From Dinoroseobacter sp013215265 (lineage in GTDB: Bacteria > Pseudomonadota > Alphaproteobacteria > Rhodobacterales > Rhodobacteraceae), in NCBI GenBank assembly GCA_963691755.1, contig OY829366.1:3100001-3164000 (forward strand): a stretch of DNA of 64,000 nucleotides. Reading direction: 5' to 3'. Shown here one piece after another: positions 25,647 to 34,590 of the stretch (position 1 is its first letter; every line of letters begins with the position of its first letter). The notes beneath the pieces were generated by a model. The model was not told where the DNA came from. It did no database searches and was given only the letters and a program-made list of their open reading frames with translations. The position numbers and the translations under genes were made by a program.

Positions 25647-27134
25647 TTACCACCAGCGCTGGGGTTTTTCTATGAAGCCCGCAGCGTTTTCGAGCGCATA
25701 AGCGGTGTTCAGCAAATCGCCTTCTTCCCAGGGTTGACCGATGAGCTGAAGACCCAAGGGCAGACCTTGCCGGTCAACGCCGGTAGGCACCGAAATACCC
25801 GGTAAGCCGGCCAAGTTTACAGTGACCGTGAACACATCATTAAGATACATCTGCACCGGGTCCGCATCTGCCATTTCCCCGAGGCCAAAAGCAGCGCTAG
25901 GCGTGGCTGGCGTAAGGATCGCATCAACACCAGAAGCGAAAACGTCTTCGAAGTCTTTCTTGATCAGTGCACGCACCTTGCGGGCACGGTTGTAGTAGGC
26001 GTCGTAGAAACCTGCAGACAAGACATAGGTTCCGATCATCACGCGGCGCTGCACTTCAGGTCCAAACCCTTCGGCGCGGGTCTTTTCATACATCTCGTTG
26101 ATGCCGTCGCCCTGGGAAAGCTTGGCACGGTGGCCAAAGCGCACCCCGTCGTAGCGGGCAAGGTTTGACGAGGCTTCCGCCGGCGCGATCACGTAATACG
26201 CGGGCAGCGCGTATTTGGTGTGGGGAAGCGAGATGTCGCGCAACTCTGCGCCTGCGTCTTTCAGCATCGCTGCACCATCCGCCCAGAGCGTTTCAATCTC
26301 GTCGGGCATACCGTCCATGCGGTACTCTTTCGGGATACCGATGACCTTACCCTTGATATCTCCGGTCAGCATTGCTTCGAAATCGGGGACAGGCAGATCG
26401 GCAGAGGTCGAATCCTTTGGATCATGACCCATCATAGCAGCGCCCATGATGGCTGCATCGCGCACAGATTTGACCATTGGCCCTGCCTGATCAAGCGAGC
26501 TGGCAAAGGCCACAACGCCCCAGCGCGAACACCGCCCGTAGGTTGGTTTCAAGCCTACAATCCCGGTAAAGGCTGCGGGCTGACGAATGGAACCACCAGT
26601 GTCGGTACCCGTCGCACCAAGGCAAAGGTCAGCGGACACCGCAGAAGCGGACCCACCCGACGACCCGCCCGGGGTCAGCGCGGTATCATCATTGCCCCGA
26701 CGCCACGGGTTCACAGCGTTGCCATAGGTGGAGGTTTCGTTGGACGAGCCCATGGCGAATTCATCCATATTCAGCTTGCCCAGCATCACGGCGCCCGCAT
26801 CAAAGAGCTGCTGCGTGATCGTGGATTCGTATTCCGGCTTGAAGCCATCGAGAATGGCAGAGGCCGCCTGGCTGTTCACGCCCTTGGTGCAGAAAAGATC
26901 CTTGATGCCCAGAGGAATGCCCGTCATCGGTGCTGCAGTTCCAGACGCAATCCGCTCATCTGCGGCTTTGGCCTGATCCAGCGCGACCTCAGGGGTCTTG
27001 TGTACAAATGCCCCCAGCGCGTCGGCCGCCTCAATGGCGTCGAGGCAGGATTGGGTGAGCTCAACAGCTGTGATCTCTTTCGCGGCCAGCTTGTCGCGCG
27101 CGCCAGCGATTGTCAGTTTGGTCAGCTCGCTCAT
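25647..27134 (-). CDS. gatA: Asp-tRNA(Asn)/Glu-tRNA(Gln) amidotransferase subunit A
   Basis: Amidase subunit, 495 residues, releasing ammonia from glutamine for transamidation of misacylated Glu-tRNA(Gln) or Asp-tRNA(Asn). The Ser-cisSer-Lys triad is readable: GIKDLFCTKG (Lys), TPGGSSGGSASAVSADL (cis-Ser) and TGTDTGGSIRQPAAFTG (nucleophile Ser). Length is standard. Its ATG overlaps the gatC stop by one base, so gatC-gatA are coupled. The gatB gene is not in this window. Confidence 0.97.
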   Translation of the reverse strand: MSELTKLTIAGARDKLAAKEITAVELTQSCLDAIEAADALGAFVHKTPEVALDQAKAADERIASGTAAPMTGIPLGIKDLFCTKGVNSQAASAILDGFKPEYESTITQQLFDAGAVMLGKLNMDEFAMGSSNETSTYGNAVNPWRRGNDDTALTPGGSSGGSASAVSADLCLGATGTDTGGSIRQPAAFTGIVGLKPTYGRCSRWGVVAFASSLDQAGPMVKSVRDAAIMGAAMMGHDPKDSTSADLPVPDFEAMLTGDIKGKVIGIPKEYRMDGMPDEIETLWADGAAMLKDAGAELRDISLPHTKYALPAYYVIAPAEASSNLARYDGVRFGHRAKLSQGDGINEMYEKTRAEGFGPEVQRRVMIGTYVLSAGFYDAYYNRARKVRALIKKDFEDVFASGVDAILTPATPSAAFGLGEMADADPVQMYLNDVFTVTVNLAGLPGISVPTGVDRQGLPLGLQLIGQPWEEGDLLNTAYALENAAGFIEKPQRWW

Positions 27135-27421
27135 TATTCCACCACCTTCGGCACGGCAAAAAAGCCTTCGCGCGCATCTGGCGCATTGGCAAGAACAGCA
27201 GGCTGCTGGTCGCCATCAGTGACCATGTCGTCGCGACGTTTCAGACGCATCGGCGTGACTGACGTCATAGGCTCAACGCCGTCGACATCGACCTCGTTGA
27301 GCTGCTCCATGAAGTCGAGGATGCCGGACAGGTCCTCGGCCAGCTTGGGCAGGTTTTCATCTGGAACGGCGATACGGGCCAGTTTGGCAACGCGGCGCGC
27401 GGTTTCGGTGTCGATGGACAT
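27134..27421 (-). CDS. gatC: Asp/Glu amidotransferase subunit C
   Basis: Small subunit of 95 residues that clamps GatA and GatB. It reads MSIDTETARRVAKLARIAVP and VEPMTSVTPMRLKRRDDMV, both conserved. The ATG at 27421 is preferred to an in-frame ATG at 27481 because the family starts here. It is preceded 34 bases upstream by the ceramidase-family gene, with gatA directly downstream. Confidence 0.95.
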   Translation of the reverse strand: MSIDTETARRVAKLARIAVPDENLPKLAEDLSGILDFMEQLNEVDVDGVEPMTSVTPMRLKRRDDMVTDGDQQPAVLANAPDAREGFFAVPKVVE

Positions 27422-27455
27422 GGGGCAGTTTCCCGTGAATTGGATCGCGCGACAT

Positions 27456-28112
27456 TTAGCTTTGGCGGGCGCCTGCTGCAAGCATGTGACGGCGGTAAAC
27501 CTCGATCATCCAGCCCAACATCACACCATTGAGGATATGCCACCACAAATGCGTGCCCATTGGCCAATTTTCGCAGTAGATTTCGTCCACCGAACGGAAC
27601 AGGAGCGAGGTGACAAGAATAAGTGCTCCGATAATCAATCCGCGACCGGTTTCGGGATATCTGCGCAGCAGCGCGATACCATATGCGCCAATCATGATCG
27701 GCAAAGGCCAGTACTGGCCCGAGATCGCAAAAAACGGGTGCTGCCCTAGCGTGGCCCCGATCAGCGCTGCGTACGGAAAGTAAAGCAGGGTCGCGATGAT
27801 CGCCCAGGTGAGAGAGAGGTTCCAGAACCTGTAATTCGCAACGAAGATGTAGAGGAGGACAAACAGCAGGATCGGCAGAACATCAAGAATGACGGCCCAG
27901 ACCGTGGCGTGGGTGTGAAACAGATAGCTGCCAATGCCGATTGCAAAGAGGATCACGCACAGCGCGCGCCCAAATGGATCAGACACCCTCCGCCACATGA
28001 TGATGGCTGCGACAAGGAACGCCGCATTGGTCACGGCATTCAGAGGTTCGGCCCAATAGGTAAAGTCGGTACGCTCGCAATACCCATCAATCTGTTCGAA
28101 CAAGCCTTCCAT
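27456..28112 (-). CDS. Ceramidase-family (CREST) membrane protein
   Basis: Inner-membrane hydrolase of 218 residues, seven predicted helices. The CREST zinc-site elements appear in order: YWAEPLNAVTNAAFL (Glu, Asn), SYLFHTHATVWAVILDVLPI (Ser, His, Asp) and GTHLWWHILNGV (two His). In eukaryotes these enzymes split the amide bond of ceramide; alphaproteobacteria have other acyl-amide lipids, so the natural substrate is uncertain. The ATG at 28112 has a GGAGG 5 bases upstream and is preferred to the one at 28124. The divergent hydrolase begins 54 bases away. Confidence 0.88.
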   Translation of the reverse strand: MEGLFEQIDGYCERTDFTYWAEPLNAVTNAAFLVAAIIMWRRVSDPFGRALCVILFAIGIGSYLFHTHATVWAVILDVLPILLFVLLYIFVANYRFWNLSLTWAIIATLLYFPYAALIGATLGQHPFFAISGQYWPLPIMIGAYGIALLRRYPETGRGLIIGALILVTSLLFRSVDEIYCENWPMGTHLWWHILNGVMLGWMIEVYRRHMLAAGARQS

Positions 28113-28166
28113 TTTGGCCTCCATAGTTTCAGGCTAAGGAATAACACTGGTGTATGGGAGGAACAG

Positions 28167-28859
28167 ATGAAACTGACCTGGCTTGGACATTCGGGATTCA
28201 GAATGGAAATCGGCGATCAGGTGCTCTTGATCGACCCATGGCTCACCGGCAATCCCGTTTTCCCGGAGGCCGCCCGCGATGCAGCAATCAAGGGCGCGAC
28301 AGCCATCGTTCTAAGCCATGGTCATGGCGATCATGCGGGCGATGCCTTGGGGCTGTCAAAGGATCTGGATGTGCCAATTGTTGGCATCTACGACCTGATG
28401 TCTTACTGGGAAGATACCGAAGGAGCGAATGTAATAGGGTTCAACAAGGGCGGGACCGTTACCTTAGGATCGGTCTCAATCACAATGGTGGCTGCCGTGC
28501 ATTCCTCGTCGATGCGCGTGGATGGCAAGCTGACCTATGCTGGTGCAGAAGCTGGCTACATGATCGAAGCGGGTGGTCGGACTGTCTACTTCTCGGGTGA
28601 TACGGATGTCACCGCGGATATGGGCGTCTGGAATGACCTGCACAGTCCCGAAATGGGCATTTTATGCGCGGGCGGGCACTTCACGATGGATATGAAGCGC
28701 GCCTCTTACGCAGCAAAGACCTTCTTTAATTTCAAAACTGTGGTGCCGTGCCATTACAAGACTTTCCCGCTGCTGGAACAATCCGCTGACGCCATGAAAG
28801 CTGCTTTGCCGGGGGTAGACGTGGTTGAAATGGATGTGATGGTCCCCAGAGAGTTCTAA
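28167..28859 (+). CDS. UPF0173-type metal-dependent hydrolase (metallo-beta-lactamase fold)
   Basis: Cytoplasmic hydrolase of 230 residues. Starts MKLTWLGHSGFRMEIGDQVL; the metal motif is HGHGDHAGD (VLSHGHGDHAGDALGL), with later histidines in VAAVHSSSMR and CAGGHFTMD and a C-terminal VVPCHYKTFPLL. This set fits UPF0173/L-ascorbate-6-phosphate-lactonase-like proteins; the natural substrate is not known. A strong GGGAGG precedes the ATG at 28167. The stop overlaps that of the convergent tadA by 4 bases. Confidence 0.9.
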   Translation: MKLTWLGHSGFRMEIGDQVLLIDPWLTGNPVFPEAARDAAIKGATAIVLSHGHGDHAGDALGLSKDLDVPIVGIYDLMSYWEDTEGANVIGFNKGGTVTLGSVSITMVAAVHSSSMRVDGKLTYAGAEAGYMIEAGGRTVYFSGDTDVTADMGVWNDLHSPEMGILCAGGHFTMDMKRASYAAKTFFNFKTVVPCHYKTFPLLEQSADAMKAALPGVDVVEMDVMVPREF

Positions 28860-29308
28860 CTGCGGCGGTTCGCAAAAAAATCCTTGAGCAGCGCCTCGGA
28901 TTCGCTGGCTGCAATTCCGTCGATAACTTCTGGCACGTGATGTGCTTGGGCATGACTGAAGACTTTGGCGCCGTGAAGGACACCGCCTGATTTCGGATCG
29001 CTCGCGCCGAAGACAACGCGCGCAATCCGTGCGGCGGCTATAGCTGCTGCACACATCGCACAGGGCTCCAGCGTCACATAAAGCACAGCGCCGGGAAGAC
29101 GCTCGGAACCGGTGGCGTTACACGCGGCACGGATGACAAGAATTTCGGCATGTGCTGTAGGATCATTTGCTGCCCGCGTCCGATTGCCATCCGCAAAGAT
29201 CTGCCCATCCCCGCAGATCAGAACCGCGCCCACGGGCACTTCGCCGCGTTGAGCAGCTGAACGCGCCTCGATCAGAGCCTGTTGCATGTGTGAAGCAAAT
29301 GTCGACAT
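28856..29308 (-). CDS. tadA: tRNA-specific adenosine deaminase-family protein
   Basis: Zinc-dependent deaminase of 150 residues. The zinc site is TAHAEILVIRAAC (His and catalytic Glu) and YVTLEPCAMCAAAIAAARI (two Cys), the TadA pattern for A34-to-I in tRNA(Arg); related guanine or nucleoside deaminases cannot be fully excluded. The ATG at 29308 is chosen; upstream codons to 29530 overlap the divergent gene and are not homologous. It is divergent from the pseudouridine synthase 67 bases away. Confidence 0.88.
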   Translation of the reverse strand: MSTFASHMQQALIEARSAAQRGEVPVGAVLICGDGQIFADGNRTRAANDPTAHAEILVIRAACNATGSERLPGAVLYVTLEPCAMCAAAIAAARIARVVFGASDPKSGGVLHGAKVFSHAQAHHVPEVIDGIAASESEALLKDFFANRRS

Positions 29309-29375
29309 GGGGTTCTTCCTAGCGACGTTTCGCGGTAGGGCGAAGATCAGAGTTGGAAATTTTCGGAATAACGTA

Positions 29376-30197
29376 ATGAACGAGACGGCGGGAGAACGCA
29401 TCGCAAAGCGTCTGGCGCGGGCGGGGCTGGCCTCGCGGCGCGGGGCGGAGGCAATGATCCTTGAAGGGCGCGTCTCGGTCAACGGGAAGATCATCGACAG
29501 CCCTGCTTTGAATGTCATTGAGACAGACAAAATTGATGTTGATGGTGCGCCGCTGGCGCCGCCAGATCCGCCCCGGTTGTGGCGTTACAACAAACCAACC
29601 GGTTTGGTGACCAGTGCAAAGGACGATAAAGGACGCGAGACCGTTTTCGATGCGTTGCCCAAGGACATGCCGCGCGTGGTGTCAGTTGGGCGGTTGGATC
29701 TCAATTCCGAAGGCCTGCTGCTTTTGACAAATGACGGTGAGATAAAGCGCAAGCTGGAGCTTCCATCGACCGGGTGGCTTCGACGTTACCGCGTACGGGT
29801 CAACGGCGTTCCGACAGAACCAATGCTGGCGCCATTGCGAAAAGGGATCAGCATCGAAGGCGAGCGTTTCCAACCGATGGAGATCACTCTGGACCGGCAG
29901 CAGGGTGCGAATGCCTGGCTGACGATTGGAATTCGCGAAGGCAGGAACCGCGAGATCCGACGTGCCTTGGGTGAGATTGGCTTGACCGTGAACCGGTTGA
30001 TCCGCCTCAGCTATGGCCCATTCCGGCTCGATACCCTCAAGCCCGGCGAAGTAGAGGAAGTGCGCGCCCGCGTTATGCGTGAACAATTGGGTCTGGAAGC
30101 GCCAAAGCCAAAAGAAGACGCCAAAAAACGCAAACCAGCGCCGCGTCATGGACGAAGCAGGCCTCCGTTGAAAGGGGGAAAAAACCTGCGGAAATAA
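29376..30197 (+). CDS. RluB/RsuA-family pseudouridine synthase
   Basis: RNA-modifying enzyme of 273 residues. An S4 RNA-binding domain (about 5-55; RIAKRLARAGLASRRGAEAM) is followed by the catalytic domain with motif VSVGRLDLNSEGLLLLTNDG, whose aspartate is the catalytic residue, and EGRNREIRRALGEIGLTVNR. The C-terminal about 30 residues are a lysine/arginine/proline-rich tail, common in rluB/rluF-type proteins. The substrate is probably 23S rRNA near position 2605, but assignment to RluB or RsuA is uncertain. The ATG at 29376 fits the family start. Confidence 0.9.
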   Translation: MNETAGERIAKRLARAGLASRRGAEAMILEGRVSVNGKIIDSPALNVIETDKIDVDGAPLAPPDPPRLWRYNKPTGLVTSAKDDKGRETVFDALPKDMPRVVSVGRLDLNSEGLLLLTNDGEIKRKLELPSTGWLRRYRVRVNGVPTEPMLAPLRKGISIEGERFQPMEITLDRQQGANAWLTIGIREGRNREIRRALGEIGLTVNRLIRLSYGPFRLDTLKPGEVEEVRARVMREQLGLEAPKPKEDAKKRKPAPRHGRSRPPLKGGKNLRK

Positions 30198-30273
30198 CCC
30201 GCGTTGCGCGGTAGCGAGAATGAAAGACTTCGCCTATCTTTGACCCGAACACAGAAAAGCAAGCGGGGAATTG

Positions 30274-30360
30274 ATGTCAAACAAAGGTCTCAGCTACGTG
30301 GCCTATGCGCTACTATTTGCGCTGATCCTTTACGTCGGATTCGGGTGGGGGGTCGCATGA
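30274..30360 (+). CDS. 28-residue membrane microprotein leading the XpaC-TelA operon
   Basis: Tiny protein: MSNKGLSYVAYALLFALILY then VGFGWGVA, a single transmembrane helix with a positively charged N-terminus. A GCGGGG lies about 9 bases upstream. Its TGA overlaps the ATG of xpaC by 4 bases (ATGA), evidence that it is translated and coupled. It may be a regulatory partner or a membrane anchor of the downstream proteins; no family is known to me. Confidence 0.6.
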   Translation: MSNKGLSYVAYALLFALILYVGFGWGVA

Positions 30361-31265
30361 GCCAGCGCTTTGGGGGCAAGTACAGCCCTCCTCCTCAGGA
30401 CAACATCACGTCGGACCAAGACGTGCCCAGAGCCGATGCGCCGCAGCTTAGGGCTGATGTAAAGGCCTCTAAGGTTGGTGCGCGGGCAAACTTTATGTTC
30501 ATTGCACCACTTCCGATTGCGGTCTTCGCCTTTGGAAAGGCGCCTATCGCAATGGCCATCGCGCTGGCAGGCTTTGGCCTTTTGATGATAGCCGCTTGGT
30601 TGCTCAGGGAAGGCCTGAAAGCCCAAGAGGCATACGAGTCCCGAAAAGTTGCCCGCAGGCCAGCAATACCTCGAAAAATCATGGCTTCGGTCGCAACCGG
30701 TTTGGGTTTGGGGCTGGCTGGGTTCGCCTCGGATCAAGGCCTGGTGGCTCCAGTTATTTATGCAGCACTGGGCGCCGTTCTGCATTTCGTGTCGTTTGGC
30801 CCTGATCCACTCAAAGACAAAGGCATGGAGGGTATAAACACCTTTCAGACCAACCGCGTCGCTGAGGCGGTCGACAAGGCCGAGGCACATCTTCAGGCGA
30901 TGACAGATGCAATCTTGCGAGCTAAGGATCGCGAAGTAGAGCGTAAGGTCGAGCAGTTCCAACAAGATGCTCGAACAATGTTCCGCAAAGTCGAAGAAGA
31001 TCCGCGTGATCTTACAGCCGCGCGGAAATACCTTTCGGTCTATTTGATGGGCGCGCGCGACGCGACCGTGAAGTTTGCCGACTATTATGGTCGCTCTCGT
31101 GATCCACAGGCGCGCGAAGATTACCTTGCGTTATTGAACGATCTTTCTGGACAATTCCGCAGCAAAACGGATGTCATGCTCCTGGACGATCGAAGCGACC
31201 TGGATGTTGAAATTGAAGTCTTACGCGATCGCTTGGCCCGAGAGGGCGTCACGAGCGGATCGTAA
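30357..31265 (+). CDS. XpaC-family protein (5-bromo-4-chloroindolyl phosphate hydrolysis family)
   Basis: Membrane-associated protein of 302 residues. After a polar N-terminus (MSQRFGGKYSPPPQDNITSD) come two hydrophobic hairpins (about 45-85 and 105-145), then a long charged, alpha-helical C-terminal half (about 160-300) with heptad-like EAHLQAMTDAILRAKDREVE. This is the XpaC (PF10112) architecture. In Bacillus xpaC neighbours the TelA homologue yaaN, as here. Biochemical role unproven; the family name comes from an indirect assay. The ATG at 30357 overlaps the stop of the small upstream gene. Confidence 0.83.
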   Translation: MSQRFGGKYSPPPQDNITSDQDVPRADAPQLRADVKASKVGARANFMFIAPLPIAVFAFGKAPIAMAIALAGFGLLMIAAWLLREGLKAQEAYESRKVARRPAIPRKIMASVATGLGLGLAGFASDQGLVAPVIYAALGAVLHFVSFGPDPLKDKGMEGINTFQTNRVAEAVDKAEAHLQAMTDAILRAKDREVERKVEQFQQDARTMFRKVEEDPRDLTAARKYLSVYLMGARDATVKFADYYGRSRDPQAREDYLALLNDLSGQFRSKTDVMLLDDRSDLDVEIEVLRDRLAREGVTSGS

Positions 31266-31301
31266 ACCAGAAACAACTGTTACCCTTCAGGAGGGATTTT
31301 G

Positions 31302-32495
31302 ATGTCAGAGAATGTGCGTACAAAGGCAACAGAGGCACTCGCAGAAGTCGAGCAGGTCACGCAGGCGCTCTTGCCCGAACCAACGACCGCATTGGTCCCG
31401 CTTGCCGATGCCGACGCCCCTGTTGCGGCCGAGATCGAAAAGGCCATGGGCGAGATCGACATGACGGATACGAATTCCATCGTGCGATTTGGATCAGGCG
31501 CACAAGCCGAGCTGCAGGAAATCAGTCAGGCGATGCTCGCGGATGTTAAGAACAAGGATGTCGGCCCCGCCGGTGACAGCCTGCGCGATATCGTCAGCAC
31601 CATTCGGGGTTTTAACCTGGATGAGTTGGGCGTTGGACGGAAACAAAGCTGGTGGGACCGGCTGTTGGGTCGCGCAAAGCCTATGGCAATGTTTGTGGCA
31701 AAGTTCGAAACCGTGCAGGGCCAGATCGATAAGATCACCGAAGATTTGCTCGAGCATGAACATGTGCTGCTTAAGGACATCAAGTCGCTCGACAAGCTTT
31801 ATGAAAAGACGCTGGAATTCTACGACCAACTTGCGGTGTACATCGCAGCCGGCGAAGAGAAACTGCGTGTCCTCGACGAAACCGAAATCCCGGCAAAGGC
31901 TGCGGAAGTGGACGCAGCGCCTGAAAATGAACAGGTAATGAAAGCACAGGAACTGCGAGATCTGCGCGCGGCGCGCGACGATCTGGAGCGGCGTGTGCAT
32001 GATCTAAAATTGACCCGACAGGTCACCATGCAATCGCTCCCCTCAATCCGTCTGGTTCAGGAAAACGACAAATCGCTCGTGACCAAGATCAACTCGACGC
32101 TCGTGAACACCGTACCGCTTTGGGAAACCCAATTGGCGCAGGCGGTCACAATCCAGCGCTCGGGCGAAGCGGCCAAAGCCGTACGCGAAGCGAACGATCT
32201 TACCAATGAACTGCTGCAAGCCAATGCGGAGAATCTACGCTCAGCCAACAAGGTCATTCGCGAAGAGATGGAACGCGGCGTGTTTGACATCGAAGCAGTG
32301 AAAGCTGCAAACGCCAACTTGATCGCAACGATCAACGAATCGCTGCAGATTGCGGACGATGGCAAGGCGAAGCGTGCTGCAGCCGAAGAAGAGCTGCAGA
32401 AAATGGAAACCGAGCTGCGCGACACGCTGGCATCTGCCAAAGCGCGTCAGGACGGCGTTGGTGATACCGCGGCAACGTCTGTTCCGGACGCCTAA
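31302..32495 (+). CDS. TelA-family toxic-anion resistance protein
   Basis: Soluble coiled-coil protein of 397 residues. The N-terminal about 60 residues are acidic; the rest is almost wholly helical, with the TelA (PF05816) core RKQSWWDRLLGRAKPMAMF, DKITEDLLEHEHVLLKDIKS, LDKLYEKTLEFYDQLAVYI and a long heptad region (about 195-390). Known members raise tellurite and bacteriocin tolerance, but their mechanism is unknown. A strong AGGAGGG precedes the ATG at 31302; a TTG one codon before is not needed. It lies 36 bases after xpaC. Confidence 0.93.
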   Translation: MSENVRTKATEALAEVEQVTQALLPEPTTALVPLADADAPVAAEIEKAMGEIDMTDTNSIVRFGSGAQAELQEISQAMLADVKNKDVGPAGDSLRDIVSTIRGFNLDELGVGRKQSWWDRLLGRAKPMAMFVAKFETVQGQIDKITEDLLEHEHVLLKDIKSLDKLYEKTLEFYDQLAVYIAAGEEKLRVLDETEIPAKAAEVDAAPENEQVMKAQELRDLRAARDDLERRVHDLKLTRQVTMQSLPSIRLVQENDKSLVTKINSTLVNTVPLWETQLAQAVTIQRSGEAAKAVREANDLTNELLQANAENLRSANKVIREEMERGVFDIEAVKAANANLIATINESLQIADDGKAKRAAAEEELQKMETELRDTLASAKARQDGVGDTAATSVPDA

Positions 32496-32512
32496 GGACG
32501 CAGGAGTAGGTA

Positions 32513-33451
32513 TTGAAACGCGTTCTCACAGCGGCAGTTCTGGTGCTTGGCGTGGCAGGGTGTGACGGGGCAGGTTTCTCGTCCTTTTCCCGCGGCACGT
32601 CCGTCAGCCCAGCGTCGCGCGCAGCACCAACCGCACCTTCGGCAACGTCGGTCGCGTTGGCGCGATATTATGAGAGCACCCAATCTCGAATGCTGGCCCA
32701 AGGTCTCTTGCGTCAGGACAGGGGTGGCGCGGATGCACAATTCAGCGCTGGAGATCTCGCGGAGAACTTCGAACGGATCGCTTTGTTTAACGAGTATACC
32801 GTCCGGCAAGGCCGCTTCGTCGCGCAACAAACCCCCTCACGCCTGCGGCGTTGGTCGAACCCGGTGGTTATTCAAACGGTGTTCGGTCCTTCAGTAACCG
32901 AAGAACAGTCACAAAAAGATGTGGCCTCAGTGGCGCGCTATGCACAGCGTCTGTCACGCGTCTCTGGTCATCCGATCCGAATGACAGGCGGTGAGAACGC
33001 CAATTTTCATGTTCTTTTTCTGAACTCTGATGAATTGTCCTCAGCCGGTCCTTTGCTGCAGCAGCTATTGCCTGCAATCAACGGGGCCAGCATTACGGGC
33101 ATTACCCAAATGCCGCGATCAACCTTCTGCGCGGTCTATGCGTTTTCCGATCGCACAAACCCGAACTCGCATGTTGCAGCAATTGCTGTGATCAAGGCAG
33201 AGCACCCTGACCTTTTGCGCCTTTCCTGCATCCATGAGGAGATCGCACAAGGCTTAGGCTTGGCCAATGACAGCCCCGCTGCTCGACCTTCGATTTTCAA
33301 CGATGATGACGAGTTTGCCCTTTTGACGCAGCATGACGAGCTTCTCTTGTCGATGTTGTACGACCCCCGCCTGCGCCCCGGCATGACGCCAGAGCAGGCC
33401 CGCCCAACTGTTTCGCGTATTGCACGCGAAAAGCTATCGGGCGCGAGCTAA
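32513..33451 (+). CDS. DUF2927 lipoprotein, zincin-like
   Basis: Exported lipoprotein of 312 residues. TTG start with AGGAG 5 bases upstream. Signal KRVLTAAVLVLGVAGCDGAG has lipobox VAGC. A disordered Ser/Thr/Pro/Ala stretch (about 20-50) is followed by the DUF2927 domain (about 70-310) with the core SCIHEEIAQGLGLANDSPAA, which resembles the HExxH helix of zinc peptidases but with Gln in place of the second histidine. Two Cys (FCAVYAF, SCIHEE) may pair. Sits 17 bases after telA and before the SPFH gene. Function unknown. Confidence 0.75.
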   Translation: MKRVLTAAVLVLGVAGCDGAGFSSFSRGTSVSPASRAAPTAPSATSVALARYYESTQSRMLAQGLLRQDRGGADAQFSAGDLAENFERIALFNEYTVRQGRFVAQQTPSRLRRWSNPVVIQTVFGPSVTEEQSQKDVASVARYAQRLSRVSGHPIRMTGGENANFHVLFLNSDELSSAGPLLQQLLPAINGASITGITQMPRSTFCAVYAFSDRTNPNSHVAAIAVIKAEHPDLLRLSCIHEEIAQGLGLANDSPAARPSIFNDDDEFALLTQHDELLLSMLYDPRLRPGMTPEQARPTVSRIAREKLSGAS

Positions 33452-33462
33452 GGAGACCCCCA

Positions 33463-34584
33463 ATGCCTTTTTTCGATTTTCTGTCTGGTCAGTTTATCGA
33501 CGTCATCCACTGGACAGATGACACCCGTGACACGATGGTCTGGCGGTTCGAGCGTCATGGTCACGAGATCAAGTACGGCGCCAAGCTGACAGTGCGCGAA
33601 GGTCAATCAGCGGTGTTTGTGCACGAAGGCCAGTTGGCGGATGTGTTCACGCCGGGTCTCTACATGCTCGAGACCAACAACATGCCTATCATGACCTCGC
33701 TCCAGCATTGGGATCACGGTTTCAAATCGCCGTTCAAATCCGAAATCTATTTCGTCAACACAACGCGTTTTAATGATCTGAAATGGGGCACCAAGAACCC
33801 GATCATGATGCGCGATCCAGAATTCGGCCCAGTACGCATCAGGGCATTTGGCACCTACTCTGTCCGCGTCACCGATGCAGCGAAGTTCCTGACCGAGATC
33901 GTAGGCACCGATGGTGAGTTTACGATGGACGAGATCAGCTATCAGATCCGCAACATCATCGTGCAGGAATTTAGCCGGGTGATCGCAGGTTCTGGTATCC
34001 CGGTACTCGATATGGCTGCAAACACAGCGGATTTCGGAAAGATCGTTGCAGAAGCTATCTCTGGCACAATTGCAAATTACGGCCTGAATTTGCCCGAGCT
34101 TTACATTGAAAACATCAGTCTTCCGCCCGCTGTAGAGAAAGCTCTGGACGAACGTACGTCACGCGGTGTTGCCGGAAATCTAGATGATCATATGAAATGG
34201 AAAGCTGCCGAAGCGCTCGCCACAAATGGTGCGGGCGATGCCATGGGTATGGGTATGGGGGCTGGTCTTGGTATGCAGATGGGGGGCGCACTGGCGGCAC
34301 AAAACAACCCTTGGGGCCAGGTTCAAGCACCCGCACCAGCGGCACCTGCTGCTGCAGCACCACCACCGCCTCCACCGGTCGAGCATGTCTGGCACATAGC
34401 CGTTGATGTTGAGACCTCAGGGCCGTTTTCCAAAGCCAAGCTGGGACGCATGGTGACCGAAGGCAGTCTGACACGCGAAACGTTTGTATGGACTGCAGGA
34501 CAGGATGGTTGGCAAAAGGCCGAAGACGTGGCGGAGTTGGCGCAGCTCTTTACCGTGTTGCCCCCCCCGCCCCCCGGCGCGTAG
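33463..34584 (+). CDS. SPFH-domain protein with C-terminal GYF_2 domain (YdjI-like)
   Basis: Membrane-peripheral scaffold protein of 373 residues. The N-terminal two thirds (about 20-240) form an SPFH/Band-7 domain of the YdjI (COG4260, virion core-like) branch: RFERHGHEIKYGAKLTVREG, and VRIRAFGTYSVRVTDAAKFL. A Gly/Met/Ala linker and a proline run (PPPPPP) lead to a GYF_2 module (about 308-365): VWHIAVDVETSGPFSKAKLG and TRETFVWTAGQDGWQKAEDV. Bacillus YdjI carries a zinc ribbon there instead; here the zinc ribbon is a separate gene, 6 bases downstream. Likely binds partners via GYF_2 and oligomerises at the membrane. Confidence 0.88.
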   Translation: MPFFDFLSGQFIDVIHWTDDTRDTMVWRFERHGHEIKYGAKLTVREGQSAVFVHEGQLADVFTPGLYMLETNNMPIMTSLQHWDHGFKSPFKSEIYFVNTTRFNDLKWGTKNPIMMRDPEFGPVRIRAFGTYSVRVTDAAKFLTEIVGTDGEFTMDEISYQIRNIIVQEFSRVIAGSGIPVLDMAANTADFGKIVAEAISGTIANYGLNLPELYIENISLPPAVEKALDERTSRGVAGNLDDHMKWKAAEALATNGAGDAMGMGMGAGLGMQMGGALAAQNNPWGQVQAPAPAAPAAAAPPPPPPVEHVWHIAVDVETSGPFSKAKLGRMVTEGSLTRETFVWTAGQDGWQKAEDVAELAQLFTVLPPPPPGA

Positions 34585-34590
34585 CGCACC

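Noticed and set aside
26220..27749. 509-codon open frame on the plus strand opposite gatA/gatC
   Set aside because: Antisense shadow of gatA; no ribosome-binding site or family-like sequence.
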